Numbered from the stretch's first letter, positions 25,701 through 40,700 are shown. The stretch: 64,000 bases of DNA from Trochalopteron elliotii (GCA_024734555.1 JANPWX010000449.1:4856604-4920603); one strand, 5' to 3'. The notes: generated from the sequence alone by a model not told the origin. A program made the numbers and translations.

Positions 25701-28700
25701 TAAGAATGCTTGTCAGATTGTTTTGATGTCGTGGGTTGTTTTTCATTCTGCACACTGAATTTACAGTAATCACAATTTATTACTTAATTGGTGTTCTGGG
25801 AAATTAAGTTATACAGTCACAATGAGCAGCTAGATAGAACCGATTTAAAAAAAAACCAACTAAAAGTGCTTCTCAACCTGCACTAATGACAGTTAGCTTT
25901 GGCTTTCCAAATTAGGGAAGTGTGGCTGAAAAATCCAATCCAAGGACTAAGGTTAAGTAATTATTATGTAAGTATTAAAAAATTGCCTTTTGGAGAGTTG
26001 CTTGTTAACCCTGCCCATTTCCAATAGCTTCACCTTTACAGATACATATATTTGTTGCAAGAGCTGGAACATAGAAGCTGACTTTATTTTACATTGTCAG
26101 AAGCTTATTTGGATGTTGACTGTGCAGGTATTAAAGTTTGGAGCCTTTAGTGATTTCAAGGTTGTGAGACAGTCTTTAGAGATAAGCTTACAGATTTTTT
26201 TAGGCTGACTTATGAAATGGTAGAAGCTTATCTTGAATATTTCACAACTCTTCCCAGTAAATACAAAAAAGAAATAGCCTCAGCTGCACTTCGCTGATGT
26301 ATTTCCTTTCTAAGAAAAAATCTGATTTTCAACGAGGCAAATATTTTTATATTTCCTCAATAAAGATGACAGGTTGCTTACATGATGTCAGATTATCAGG
26401 AAAGCAGGGTCAGGAGACATTTGCTACTTCCATAGGTAGCTGTTTTCCTGCCATTTATTGGGTTGTTTCTGGGGGAATTCTAGGCATTCATAGCTATTAT
26501 GTGCTGTGTTGTATTTTGAGGGAAAATCTAATTTTGTATTGTATTAAAAAATTATTACTTGCCCTGCATAGTTTTCCTGTTTGTTCATCAGACTTGTTGG
26601 GTTCTGTATTACACCTGTATATCTTCCTTTTTTCTTTCCTAGTTAAAACAGATTTAATAAAAGCAAAGTAAACATTTGGAGGTGATATCTACAAGAGTAG
26701 ATACAGCTGATATAGGTGAATAGACCATTGAAATTCATAAGGTTTTCATCTGTGGGCCTCTGCTTTTTCATCTGCTTTTGCCATGTTGCAGCACATTTAT
26801 CTTCCACTTGCATCTTTCCTTGGCTATTTTGGCTGGATAAAAGACAGCTCCTTGCAGTGGCAAAATTTGATTTGTGTGATCTTAAAGGGAAGGATGTGGG
26901 GGGACAACATGCCAATGACCAGCTGACTGCTGTCTCTTCTCTGTGGGAAGACCAAACAAAGCAAAACATGCTGGATTTTAGCTGTCAAGTGGGACAAACT
27001 GGTTTTCAGCTGCTGGCAAACCAAACAAATGGCTTTATAAGGTTTTGGTTTTTGGATTTTCGTTCATTTGTTTTTAAAAAATGTCCTCATGTAGGAGAGA
27101 TTGATTCCCAAATTTAAAACACTAAAACTATTTCTGTCGTCACGTTGGGTTTTTTGGACTTCATTATGAAGGGGGAAAAGAGGGAAGGATGGTGTACAGA
27201 CAAAGGTGGGAATGTTTTAAGTGTGAAAATAAGGGATATTTCTACTACATTTGGCTGTGCAGTTCATGTTCTGGAACAGGCTTCTGTACAGTGTCTTGAC
27301 TTCTGCCATTAAAAACAACTCTGTTTTTCACTGGATTCATTTACTCCATAGGATATCATGAGGCTGAAGGACATAGTCCCAGAGTGTGTGTCTCAATATT
27401 GAGGACCATTTCCACACCACATTTTGAGGAGACGTCTGTCATCGAACTCTTTCAGGGAAACCAGCTGAGTTTGAATCAGCGTGTGCTTTCTAAGGTTGCA
27501 GAGCTTCCCAGGAAAAAATTGCACTAGTCAGATCAAGGAGGTGTCATAAAGTTTGAATCATGTAGTGAAATTCATGTGGAAGATGAGGATGACCAAGGTA
27601 CTGAGAACTGGCTACCCCCTCACCCCTTTTATCCAATATAGTGTTTTATATACCGAGTACCAACTGGATTCCAATGCAACCCCAGGCTCTGAAGTGGTGT
27701 TAGCTTCTTAAAGATGGGCCTACATTCCCTATAATTACACTGTCACTAAATACCTAACTTTTCCTGTTTGATAAACTCTGAAAGGGAGATCTGCTGTTGT
27801 GATTAAATCTCCTTTTTGTTTTGTCTGTTTTCTTGGGCTAGTAAGTGTGGGGTTTTGCTTGTTTGTTGTCTTGGACTAGTAAATGATATTAAGTTATAGG
27901 TTTTCTTTAAAATGTTAATTTTAAAGCGAAGGATTAATTGCCCAAAGTTTCAGTCAATATCTCTGAATGTATAGAAAGGCCTTCTAGTATATTACTTCAT
28001 AAAATGTAATACAACTTTTCAGAGATCTGATGGCTTGGTAGTACTATGTAGTGTAAGGCTACAGATGGTCAGACACCATCTGGACTTTTTTTTTACATCT
28101 GTAGTTGTGTCCTCTTGACTTGCTTTATAAAGGAAAGTGCATTTTTATGTTTATTTTAGATTTTATTTAGATTTTAGTGTGATGCAGCATAACTTCCTAA
28201 GTGTTGAAAGGAAGTAGAATTCCTGCTGTTCTGGCAATGCAATGATTACTGTAACTGTTTGATGTATGTTCTATAATGAAAAACTGATTAAAGTGTCATT
28301 TTTGTGGGGTAATTTTTTGTTTTTGCTGAAATAAATTATGGCTACCTAGAGCTCTGCTAGCTGTGGTCATACAACTTCTTGGAAAGATCTTAAGCAAGTA
28401 AAAGGTACAAGACAAACACAAGAAACTTCTTACTTTGTTACTGCTCATTTTCTTATTTGCTGTCAGTGTTTAGTTGTAAGTACATTTTTCTCAAATAATT
28501 TGAGATCCCTGAGTCATCTTAGTGATTAAGAGACTGTATTTTAAGTGCTTTTATTTTCTCCAGTCAAGCAAGCTAAAACCATGAGCTTGAACCCAGGTGT
28601 TTGACTGCAAGCTCTTCAATAGCAAGTATATGTTCCAGCTGAATGTTTGGCACGGAAAGAACATGTGAAAATATTCTGGAGTCTGAACAAAATTTGAGGG

Positions 28701-31700
28701 GATCTGGAATTTTTTTTAATTTTCAGAGTAAGTGTCAAAAAGCATGAATCTGTTGCAGACACTGTGCTACTTATCTTTAAATTCATCAGATATGAGGTAT
28801 CCTGTTAACAGCTTTTAATTTTATTTCAGGTTTTTTATCTAAGCCAGAGCTGTATCAAAGCTGCTGTTTCTCTGGTCAAGTTTTAGAGGCAGAGCTATTT
28901 AAGCCATTATGATTCTTTACTTCCTTTTGTTTTACATTGACTATCAAGGCAACTTGCTTAATGTTCATCACTGCTGTTAGACCCAACTACACTCATGCAA
29001 TTTAAACCTTAGCAGTTTCTCTAATATTTCAGAGACTTAATGATGCTGTCTGCCAAGAAAATATCAAACATTATCAAATTATTTCTGTCTCTTTATGACT
29101 TTTCCTTTTTTACAATCTGGCAAATGTTGAGTAATTCACAGGAGACAGTGTCAATTTTTCAGGCATTGTAGTTACTGCTTCTCTGGAGTGTGCAAAGATA
29201 AAACACATCAATGTTAACATGATGAGAATGAATGTTTAACATATATATAATTGGGAGAATTGCAGGAGACTGACAGGAAGCGTGGAGGTCAGAGAATGTA
29301 AATCCAATTTGCAATTCACACTAAAGCTGTGTGAGCTAGTAGATTAAAAAAACATGCATTGTTAATGTTCTGTCTGGTTCTTGTAAGTTAGTCATTTATC
29401 TCATCAATTATTTGCCTTGTGTTGTTTCTAAACATCTGTACAAGGGTTAGTTGGTATTGATAAACAATTAGGGCTTGGGCATCTGTTGCAGAAGAAGTGT
29501 TTTCCCTGTATCAGATTACTTTGGTTTCCTTTAGAGACAGTAAAATGTGATCAAATATGGTCCTACACCCAAAGGATTGTCACCCCAAGAGTCCCGAGCT
29601 TGCAACATTCATCCAATACAGTTGGTTAGTTTCTAAGCTTCATGGCTATTTTGTGTTTCACATTATTAGGTAGATTGAGCTGTTCACGCTTCTGTTGTTC
29701 ATTTTGCTATGTATGACATGTCACACTGCCACTTTACCTGTTTTCCATCTGAAAGTAAACTGGTTGTATTGATTAAGTATTATTTCTTGATCACTGAACT
29801 GTTTCTTTTATGCAGTTCAAGTTGGTGAGCAGGCTGTTTGCATTCTGGGGTTTGTTTTGTATTTTTGTTTTGAGTGTTTATTTGGGTTTGGTTTTGTTTG
29901 TTTGTTGTATTTTTTCAGAAGATTAGTTGATCAATAAGCTGGCAATAGTAGCTGTACAAGCTAGTTTGCTTGTATCTGACCAAACCAAGTTGAAGATTGT
30001 AAACTTATAAAACCTTAGATGGTCAGTCATCTGCTCTTCTCACTTTTTGAGAATGCATGGCATGGTTTTAATGTTTGGTACAAGTTTGTACCCTGCCTTT
30101 GTGAAATGTGCACTGTATTACCAAAGCTGACTTGTGATTAACCTGATGCTTGCAAAAATGTAAAAAATTGTATGAAGATTTCTGTATTAGTCTTATAGAT
30201 AGTAATTTTCTCTTTTAAAAGCATCATAGTTTACATGGATGTTAATTCTGATTGCCTTTATCTTCCTACAAATGCCACTTGTTGGGATTCCTTAGCAGGT
30301 ATAAAAATGGGGGGAAATTACACTCTATTTATGTACTATTTTTACAGTGCATTTGCAAACAGGACTAGACAATATAGTCTGTTTTCTTATTCTTCACTCC
30401 TGCCTCTTTTTAAAAACAATCTTTTATATCTGGTCTGTGGCATTACTGTTCTACAGGAAAAATGCAAAGCAGATTTTTTGCCTAGTCTTTAAAAAAAATT
30501 AATGAAACACCAATTGTCATTGCAGTGGAAAACATGGCATTATGTACTAATGTAAATAGCTCCTGCAAAAAATCCAAAATGAAGACACATATGCACACAT
30601 ACGAACATGCACACTTACCTGCATATAGCATGTTTACTTTCCAGTCTTAATATTGGAGTCTTTTTTCCAATATCACTCACTATTTCCTCTCCTCACTCTT
30701 CCTGAAATTTCCAGGGTGTTGTTTGCTTTTAATGTAATGAAGAAATTTAGCTTTGGGTTTAGATTTTATTTTTAATGACTAGAATGCAATTTTTGAAAGA
30801 TTACTCAGTTTATATTCTTAAGGAGCTAATGTACTTAAAAGTTTATTAACAAGGAATGTATTTTAAAATCAGAGAGTGCAATATAATTAATGCTCAGGAT
30901 TAAAAGGAGTTAGTTTATTTTGAAGAGCTGTGTTTCCTGACATAGGCAAGTAAGTACATACTTAAGAAGTAAGTTTATTTCTGAAACAAGTTGACAAGGG
31001 GGAGCTACTTTAGAAATGCAAATTTAAAACCAAATAATTAATTGCTATATGGACTTGTTCCCGTTCTTTCAAAGGACATTTTTTATAAATTGTGACAAGT
31101 ACACTTGAGGCTTTTTTTTTTTTTAATCAAACTAAAAGCAAAAAACATAGCATTTAAGCAGAAGCTTTCTGCTGCTACCAGTTTTGTCCCCTTCGTGTCT
31201 CCTGCATCATGGGAAAATTGAGGAGGGTTTAGCAAAGGGCCGCCAAGGTCATCAGAGGCTTGGGGAACTTGACTTACGTAGAAATGCTGATGGAGCTGCG
31301 TTTGTTGAACCTGAAGAGTTGAAAGTTCTGTAGAGGGGAATCTGGTCACAGCCTCCCTGAAATGTAGTTGCAGGGAGGATGTGTGTAGTTGTCTTCATGA
31401 GGATGCACAGGACCAGGGCAAAAGGCAGCAGGCTCAGGTTGCATCAGGGGGAATTCTGTCTCTATAGAACAAGTCTTCACCGTGACAACAGCAGAATACC
31501 GGACTGGGTTCCCCAGAGAAGGGGTGAAATACTCTGCCTGACAGGGCCCTGGGTAACCCAACATGAGGCTCTGGTTTTCTACAGAAGGTTAGACCAGGTG
31601 GTCTCCAAAGGTCCTTTTCTACCTACATTTTCCCCATGATTCTGTGAATCTGTCTTGCCCTGATACTGAAGCAAATGTGGGGAAATGGATTAGGCAGGCT

Positions 31701-34700
31701 GCAGTATTGCAAGTAACTTGTGGAGAATAGTAGTCTTAAGTCCTCTCATCTGTTCCTCAGAGAAAGCAACTGTATTGCCTTAAGGAAACGGGGAGTGAGT
31801 GTACTTAAGGACAAAGTGGTGCCTGAGCTTTTCAGAGGAGGAATGTGACAGACGGTGGGAGTGGAGGGGAAGTACTGTGTGAATTTGAACATGAGTGTTG
31901 AGAAGGGTAGCTGAACTATTGAAGAAACCTAGGACAAGAAAAGGGGTGAACAAAGAGGAAGAAAGCAGTAGCATATGGGTTTGATACGCTCTTGGTGTAC
32001 TAAATGGTTGAAGCATCATGTGTATTCACCATGTGTGATAAAGTTGGGATGGCAGGACTGACAATGCAGGAGCTTTTACATGCCTCTACATGCTGAAGGT
32101 AGTGTAGTGTGAATAGTCTTGAGTGGTTTTCTCTGGTAGTCCTGGGTTATTGAAAGGAGGAGAACTCTCTGAAAGTAATAGAGGAGGAAGGGTACACCAG
32201 GACATTCTGGAATGTTATGTAGCTTGAATCACAAGAGCAGGCTGGAGCCTCACCACTGTTGTCTTAAATATTCGAGAAAAGAGAGAAAGGGGAGAAAAAA
32301 AAGTGGATTGTTTAGAGCAGGTATTAAAGTAGCTATTTGTAGTTACTTGATTGTAAGATGGGCCATGCAAACACAGAGGTGAAAGAAAACACCTTTCTCC
32401 AAGGTCAGCACTTTTTTTAAATTATTTTTTATTTTTTCAGGAAAGTTGGATTGTGTAAGTAAATGGATATGGAATTTGCCTTGGTAATTTATCAAAGCAT
32501 TGTGGTTGCTTTTTTCTTCTGCTGTTATTTTCTCCAGAGGGAAGTTAGTCCTTTCCTTAGATTGTTCTGGATCATTCCATTAGCTTAGTGCTGCAACTAT
32601 CAACAGAATTCTGTCTTAAGATGTTGGCTTTCAAATGCAGTTGAGGGCATCTCTGAAATGTCACTACCATATCTTGTGGGATATGTATGTCAGATAACAC
32701 TTTGCAGAATGGTTTGGAAATTGTGAGAAAATGTGAATACATGCTTTAGTGTAACATTAGTTTGTTCAGGTTAGTTATTACTGCTGCCTATACCCGTTTT
32801 TATTTACTGCTTAGATATCTGTAGAAGACAACCACTTTATAGAGAAGGCTTAATGCCTTTACCTTTACTTCTCATTTAGGATGGGGAACATGAGTGTAAG
32901 AAAAGGAAAGTTCCTTGCCTGGTCAACTCAAAGAATTACTGGCACAACTAGTTAGAACCTGCATCTTAAACAATTAGTTAGAGAATGGGTTCTTCAAAGT
33001 AGTGTGGTATTGGGAGGGGGAGTATGTTTTGGATTAAATATGAGTAATGTTTTATTTTTAGTAAGAACATTGAGTTACCTATCAAAGAAATTGTCTCAAT
33101 ATGTGGAATTGTCTCTATCCAGATTTTTATGATCCCTTCTAAAGAAAATAGATTGTTTTCTGCCGTTGTCTCTTTAGCCACCTGTAAGCCCAGTTGGACT
33201 TGGATGCTTGCATGGGATACTGATTACGATAGGCTATGGGTAGCCAAGCTTGTAACAAGGTCCATAGATTTCAATGTACTGTAGAAATGCCATTGATCAA
33301 TATGGCCACAGGCCACACACTGTAGTGTCTTCTACGAGGTAAATGTAGACTAGTGGGGAAAAGTGGTGTAGTCCCCAAAGAGTTGCTGCAGTGCCACACA
33401 GCTGTGATTATTTTTAGAGGAAGCTTAAATTCAGTCTAAGGATTTGGAGGTTTGGTAGTTTGAGGCTGGGTTTTTTGGAGGATTTTTTTTCCAGTGGTAT
33501 ATTTCTTACTGTTATTGTGGGCACCTCTCTACCCCCATTTTTCTTCCAGAGTAAATCCAATCCAAATAGCTTAATTATGTGTGTGATAAATTCAGAAGAC
33601 TGTGCTTCTAAAAGTGCTTTAAAAAGTGAGGTTTTTGTATCCCAGCATCCAAGGGCAGGAGGCAGAATAGCTTGATAAATTTTGACAAACAGCATGCTGT
33701 TTTATAAAATGTTACTAAATCAAGCTGTCAGATGCCAGAGACCGTATATGCTACTTCTTTAGCTGAATATATATTTTTTTATGTTTATATAAAATCATCA
33801 TTGATTAAATACTTTGCCTTTTAGAGAATGGTGGAAAACTGCATCCTGAACATTCATCAAGCTCACTGCTTTGAGGCATAAATTCAAACTGTGGAGCAGA
33901 GTTGGTTCATAAATGTTTTTTTCTTGTGAGTTTTTTCTAGAACAATAATGTGAGGTAATTAATTTGCTTATTATTACCACTCTGTTAAAAATTCTGTAAA
34001 TATCTCTGTCTGATTTATAGGTAGTAGCTCAATTCCAAACTTCTTTCACATAATGAAGCGACAGTTTACTGAGACGGAGTGGGATGTAATCAAGTCTATG
34101 AGTAATGAATGGATGCAGCTGGATATGTTTTATCGGCACTGGGTAATACTTCTTTTCCTGTTTAAAGTCTGCAAATGTTCACTTTATTTTCTGAGATAAT
34201 TTATTATTTTCATTATAGTAAACATGTAATCTTTTTGTAGTTGCGTAGAATCATAGAATGGTTTAGGTTGGAAAAGACGTCTAAGATCATCAAACCCACC
34301 ACTAAACTGTCCCTAAGCACTACCTCTACCCTTATTTTTAAGAATTTCAGGGTGACTCAACTACTTCCCTGGGCAGTTTGTTCCAGTGCTTGAAAAGCCA
34401 TTTGATGAAAAAGTTTCTCCTGTTATCCAGTCTAAACTCCCCTGATGCAGTTACCGTTTCATGCGAAGATATTCTTGGATTTTATATTTCAGTGTTCATT
34501 TTAATATCAGAATAACTTTGAGAACCATGGTACAGCTAACACTTCCAATGGGATTTATTAGTAGTTTTAAACACATAGCCAGAACAAGGTAAAGCATTCA
34601 TATGGAATGGCATTCATGTGCCACTGAGTAATTTCACTTGCATGTTTATTTTAATGCAGCAGGTTAGGCTGGGTATAAACTATGCTGATAACTTTTACTC

Positions 34701-37700
34701 TTGATAATTTCATCAGTCTACCCTCACATTTACAGTAGTATAAGTCTTAAATTTATTTTGTCTGCAATGTGTGCTCAGAAGTAACGTGTATAGAAAAGTA
34801 AATAGCAGTTTAAAAACAGTTTATAGCCAGTATAAATAAAACACATTTTTTGTGTCTCTTAGGCCTTAAAAGAAAGCTTTTTAAAGGCCATTGGAGTTGG
34901 AATTGGCTTTAACTTGCAAAGAATTGAATTTAATGTGTCTCCATTGCAACTGGAAATAGGGCAGGTGTATAAGGAGACAAAAATGCTTCTGGATGGAGAA
35001 AAAGAAGAGGAGTGGACATTTGAGGTAAAGAACATCTTTTTACTGGTCGTAACTGATAGGGGCATGGTTTACTTGTAGACCTGGCAGTGCTGGGTTAACA
35101 GTTGAACTTGCTGGTGTTAAAGGTGTTTTCCAGCCTAATGATTCTGATTCATAATGATCTCAAATTATTTAATTACCAAAAAAGCAAGTTTTAAGAACAA
35201 ATCACAGCCCCCTTTCTCTACACCCCAGAGGCATGTTTAGTCAACCACTTTAAACAAAGCAAAAAATGGAACAGACTGTCAAGCGCACTTTTCAGTAAGA
35301 TTATTCAGTTTTGAATATATATTTGCATTTTGAAAATACCTATATTGTTGGAGACAGCTGTTCCAATAGAGCTGTCTAAATGACAAATGTCTGCTGTATG
35401 TTTATTTTCTTTAGTGTACAAACTATGTACCCTGTGCATGTGGAATGAAAGAATGAATGTTCCAGTAATGTTTAACTTCAGAGTATGTTTCTTTCTTTGC
35501 AGTTCATTCCTTTATTCAGCATTCCTATCCACTTTTGCTTTTGTGTTACAAGTCTATGCATACTAAATTAGATCTCTTTCTCAATTCCTGTATAGTATAG
35601 TGATATCACTATGTCATGGAGTTCGCTAGTTGGAATTACACTGGCAAAGGAAGTTATTTGGAAAGCCCGTGATGTGTCTCGTACCAGTACCATGGCCAAG
35701 GGAACATCTACCCATCTTCATTGAATTCTGGAACTCATAGTTTTGGTCTTTGATGTGCCTGTGGTTGATTGACAGAAATAGCCTGAAGGTGATGATGCAG
35801 ATAGCTCCCTGTAATACTTAAACGCTTTCTAATTGTTTGAATTTTCCTTATTACTTAGTAATTACTCCTAGAACTTTCGCGCAGTTTTTGTCTGAGGAAT
35901 GTTTCCACTTCCATGCTTGCCCTCCTGCTTCCCAAGAGTGCAGCATTATAATGAGGCAGATTCTTGTATTTCAAAGAAAGGGCTTAATATAATGTTTCCT
36001 TTAAACACAAGCTCAGTTGGGATATAATTCCATTAAAATATCAACATTCATTAAAATTAAATAAATAAAATGCTTTTCAGTTACCAATCTCCAGAGAGCC
36101 TAAAATTAAGCCTTTCTATACTTGTTTGTCTCTTCCCAAGTTTCTTTTACTTTTGCGTCCGTTTTCTTACTTAGAAAAGTCTTTCTTTGTCTCATCGGAT
36201 TTTTGAAATAACTTTTTAGTTGAAAACACTAATTTTGAGAAATCCAAAGAGTCGCCCAAGAGCAGATATTAAGTCACCTGTAAGACTACATATTACTGAT
36301 TCAGTCTTTTCATTGGGTTCCCTGTTGTACCTATGTTGAGTGAGGGAGCTTTTTCTATCAAATAAAAAAATACAATGACCTCACATCTACATTTCAGAGC
36401 TGCCTATATCTTAGTGGAAGGAAATGATGAAAGAGAGCAAGACTGTTTAAAATTCAGTTATCACATTTTTTTGATTGATTCTTTTCATTTTTAAAGAGAA
36501 CCTAATTTACTAAAAATGGAAGGGAGAAATAAGGGGGATTTTATCCATTTAAGTTACACAGAATATTCTGAAATCGCCTTCAGAAAGTACCATGTAATAT
36601 GAAAAAGATAATTTCAAGTTCCTGAAGACCAAGAAAAGATCCACCACCTTATACTTGTCATGACTAAAAGGTCAAGAGAAATACTAATGAATCAGAACAA
36701 ATCAAAGTTGACACCATTTAGACACCCTGTAACTGTTCACAGTCAGAGCAAAGCCAATTCAAATTGGAGATAGAATTTTCTGTGAACAGTGCAAAAAGGT
36801 TTCTCTTATTTCATTGTAAATACCAAATTAACTACTTTGTTATGTAGTTGACTGTTTGCAGTCCTTTTACCAAGGGTTTAGTTTTGCTGGAAGTACCTTT
36901 GCCCTCATTCACTCCCCGTATTTCTTGGCTTGAATGGAAGGCAGTTGGTCAGAAACAGCCTCTTCTTGTTTGATCTGGATGGAAGGATTTAGTTTTAGAG
37001 TCTTTTTTTCTAGATATATTTCTCTAGATATTGCTATGAAGATTCCCTTCAGCTGTTTTGGAAGGAGTTGGAGGGAAAAATGCTTTGTTTAAAAGCATCA
37101 ATTTAATTTTAAGATACGTCTGCTATATGTGTTGAAATACTCTTTATTCGTATAGACAGTACACGCTTTCCACATTTTGAAAAGGTGACTTTGTTCAGTA
37201 ATAACTAAAAGACAGCTAACCCAGTGAAGGGTGATAACAGTATTTTGTCAGGGTGTTGATTTAGGATGGAGTCATTATGATGATGGTGATGATTATTATT
37301 ATTATGGGCAATTCTATATGCTCCGTTTACTTCCTTTGAAGAAAATAAACTTGGACAATTATCCTAGTTTCATCTCTGGTACAGTTAATTTTCTTCTTAG
37401 TAGCTGGCATAGTGCTGTGTTTTGAATTTAGGATGAGAACAGTGCTGATAACACACCCAAGCAAAATCAAGGACTCCAGTTTCTCATAGTGTCGTGACAG
37501 TGAGGAGGCTGTGTGGTATGAGCTGCCTACTACTATGACAAAAATGAGGTCGTAGTTAATTCTAGTAAAAATGACAGAAATTGATTCAAAACAGTCATGA
37601 CAAGTTCTATCATTTAAAGAGATCGATATAAGTTTATAAGATAGGTAGATTTGTAGCAGATCTTACATATGGAAAAATATATTGGCAGTGGAACTATATT

Positions 37701-40700
37701 GGCACAGGAACAGGTTACCCAGAGAACCTCTGGATGTCCCATCCCTAGAAGTGTGTAAGGCTAGATTGGATGGGTCTCTAGGCAGCCTGGACTAGTGGAA
37801 GGTGTCCCTGTCCAAGGCAGGGGGGTTGCAATGAGATGGTCTTTGAGGTCCCTTCCAGTGTAAGACATTCTATGAGATTATGAAAGTAAATTCCTAGTTA
37901 GTGATTTCAAATTATTAAATGTATTCATGACCCTTTCCTTATTGGTCACAGTTGTGTACAATTGATGAGGAAGAATGACTGGATAGCACCTACTGGAAAC
38001 AATATTAAAGAAGAATCTTAAATGAGACGTAAGGCATTTCTGGTTTTGTACCTACCTCAACTTTGGATACAATTACTTTATATAGGAGGCACATGATTTA
38101 TCCTAAACTTCGCTCCAGGGATTAAGAATCACCTGGCAGGACTGCTGTTGCACAAATAACTTTCTGCATTTTTTCACAACAAATCTTTGTTTGGTTTGTT
38201 TGTATGCAAATAGATTACTTCCAGAACATGAATTTCAAAGAGAGATTACCTGGGTCAATTTGAAACATATTTAGTAATTGCTGGTGTGTAACTGTAGTTG
38301 GCATCTTTCACCCTCAGGAAGAGAAGTTAATCCTGTTGCATTGTCAGGAATAAATACAAATAGAATTTTTTATTTCTAAGACTAGCTAATCCAACTGTTT
38401 TTACTCATCAATCAATTCTGCTGGCTGGGAAGGTACAGATTCATCCTAAGTTGTCTGTTGTTGAGTGAATTCATAATGATTTGAATTCCAGACACATCAT
38501 TCTGCCGAGTCTTTGAAATGAGATCATTGTAAATCTCTGTGTGCTCTAGTAACACTTTTGTTCTGTGCAGACAAAAACAAATTTTGATCCATTATGTTTT
38601 CTGGTTTATAGAGAGGAATCTTAACCAAACAAACTCTGTACCCTGAAGAAATTCTATATTATTGTCCTCTTTTTGTTTAATAATCTATTTCCATTCAAGG
38701 TATTAATTTTATAAGCTGATATGGCAATATCTCCAGGGAAGCGAGCTGGTCTGCTGTTTTTTATAGTTTCAGTATGTTTCATTGATTCCATTGCTTAAGG
38801 TTTTTGCTGGCCACTAGTAAAGGCCAGGAAAGATGTTCCTTTCTGTATTTCATTTGGATTAACATTGCTCTGAAACAGCAAAGATAGATGAAGGGCATAG
38901 TTTATGTTTTATTTTAAGATGCTGAAAACTCTCTTGTGACCACAGATACATGAAATAAATGAAATGAAACTTTTGTCATTCACTGTTCATTGGGCAGAGT
39001 CTCTGCAGGGAAGGTCTATCTAAACAGTCACTGCCTATTAAATGCAGCTTTGTACTGAAAAAAACATTGTTTTGCTAACAATATGTAAAATACTGTCTTT
39101 TGAACAAACGAGAAGTAATATAAGTGGACTTCACAAAAAAAAAATTCTGTGCTTAAAAAAGAAAAAGCTGTTTGCAGACTTCTGATTACAGGTGTAAGCC
39201 ACTGCTGAATGTGCTGTACTGTGCCCTCTGTTCTGATCTGTCTTTGACCTCTTGGACGTGCAAAAAAAAAGAAGGGCAGAAAATGAAACAATTTAAAGAA
39301 GATATAGTAATTTTTCCGTCTAGAAAAACACAAAACACTGCCATCCCAGAACAGTAGAAAGGGTTTACCAACACCTGATAAAGCATCTAATATTCATAGT
39401 CTTTCTTATTTTTGAGGAAGTTACAGAAATGTGCACACTGAGTACAAGTGGTTGCCTATAAGATAGCATTCTTTATGCTTGACTTACTTTCAGTTTTGTA
39501 TCCTAGTAAAGGAGTGGAAAACCCAGTAAAATACCCCATAGGAAGTATATTTATAGCTCTTGCAGTCATGTAAAGTACTGCATATGGTGTAGGCTTATTA
39601 GTGTTTCTTATATTAAATATTTCTCTTAATCTAGACAGAGTTGAAATATTCATTTTCTTAGTAGCACTTTGCAGAAAGGTATGACAACATGAGCTTGATG
39701 TTTTGTTTTTTTTTTTTTTAAGTAAGTGAGGTAGGTAAAGCTCACTGCTAAAGTTGTCAAATGGGCACAGTTTTGGTGCTGAAGACATCAAAGTGAAAGC
39801 ATAGTTCTCTTTCCTCAGCAGCACCTCTCAGCCAAGGCACCCACATTTGCCAGAAACTTCCCCCAGCTTTACAGTTGTGCTGGTGCTATACATGACTGGA
39901 GCAGCTGCTGCCTTGGCTGAGCTGGGCTGAGTAGATTTGAGCTGAGCAGCTTGGTACCTTTTATATCTATATGCATATACAGGGCTGTTTAGGAATCACA
40001 GAAATGGTATCCTGGCAACTGAAGCCTTTGAAAATTCTGTGTAGTAGATGAACTGTAGAAAAGCCTGATACACACTCACAATTGTCCTAAAAGACATTTT
40101 GCTTAGATTAAAAGGGGAGAAAAATGAGGCAACCAACAACCTATCAGAGGAAATAGGAGGAGGTCATGGTGCTTTCTTTGTAATGTAATTTAGTGCAGTT
40201 AGAATATATCCCAAGAAGGCCAGAATTGGAGATTCAGTCTTATGTCCCAGGAGAATATCCCAATGACTTGCTAATTTTCAGATTAATGGCAATATTGAAA
40301 TGGATCACTTTCCGAGGTAAAATTCTTGTTATTCTTGATTTGTACTTTAGAAAGTAGAAATTACGTGAAAACTTTTGAATAAAAGAGCAGAGGAAATTTT
40401 ATTTTCTTTCCTTAGATACATATCTTTTTAAAAGTCAGTGGAATTATGGCTTGGCTATAGAATAAGCCTTATTGAGAAACAATAGAAGTCTTTGGGTTTC
40501 TTTTTCCTGAAATTGTTTAGGATAAATTTTTAGTTTTTCTAGAAAAAAACCACTTTCAAACCGAACTATTAAATAGGTAAAAGCTATATTACTAAATATA
40601 TAGTTATACATCTAAAAATCGTGATTTGTATTTACACATAGCAGTACTCAGACTATGTCAGGAATTTAAAGTTGTGCTTTTATATGCTGTCTGAAGCCAA

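Larger units (their letters stand above)
20762..34020 (+). other. AASDHPPT: AASDHPPT intron 2 (13.3 kb)
   Basis: This phase-1 intron runs from GTAATG to GATTTATAG. It is AT-rich and contains a CR1 fragment, an AT-only palindrome, a diverged sequence pair and a stem-loop (listed separately). Open frames of up to 133 codons occur, but none resembles a family or has a plausible splice context in frame, so I see no nested gene. Confidence 0.9.

Noticed and set aside
26716..27117. 133-codon plus-strand frame in AASDHPPT intron 2 as a nested gene
   Set aside because: There is no domain, no conserved pattern, no promoter, and an overlapping frame lies on the other strand.
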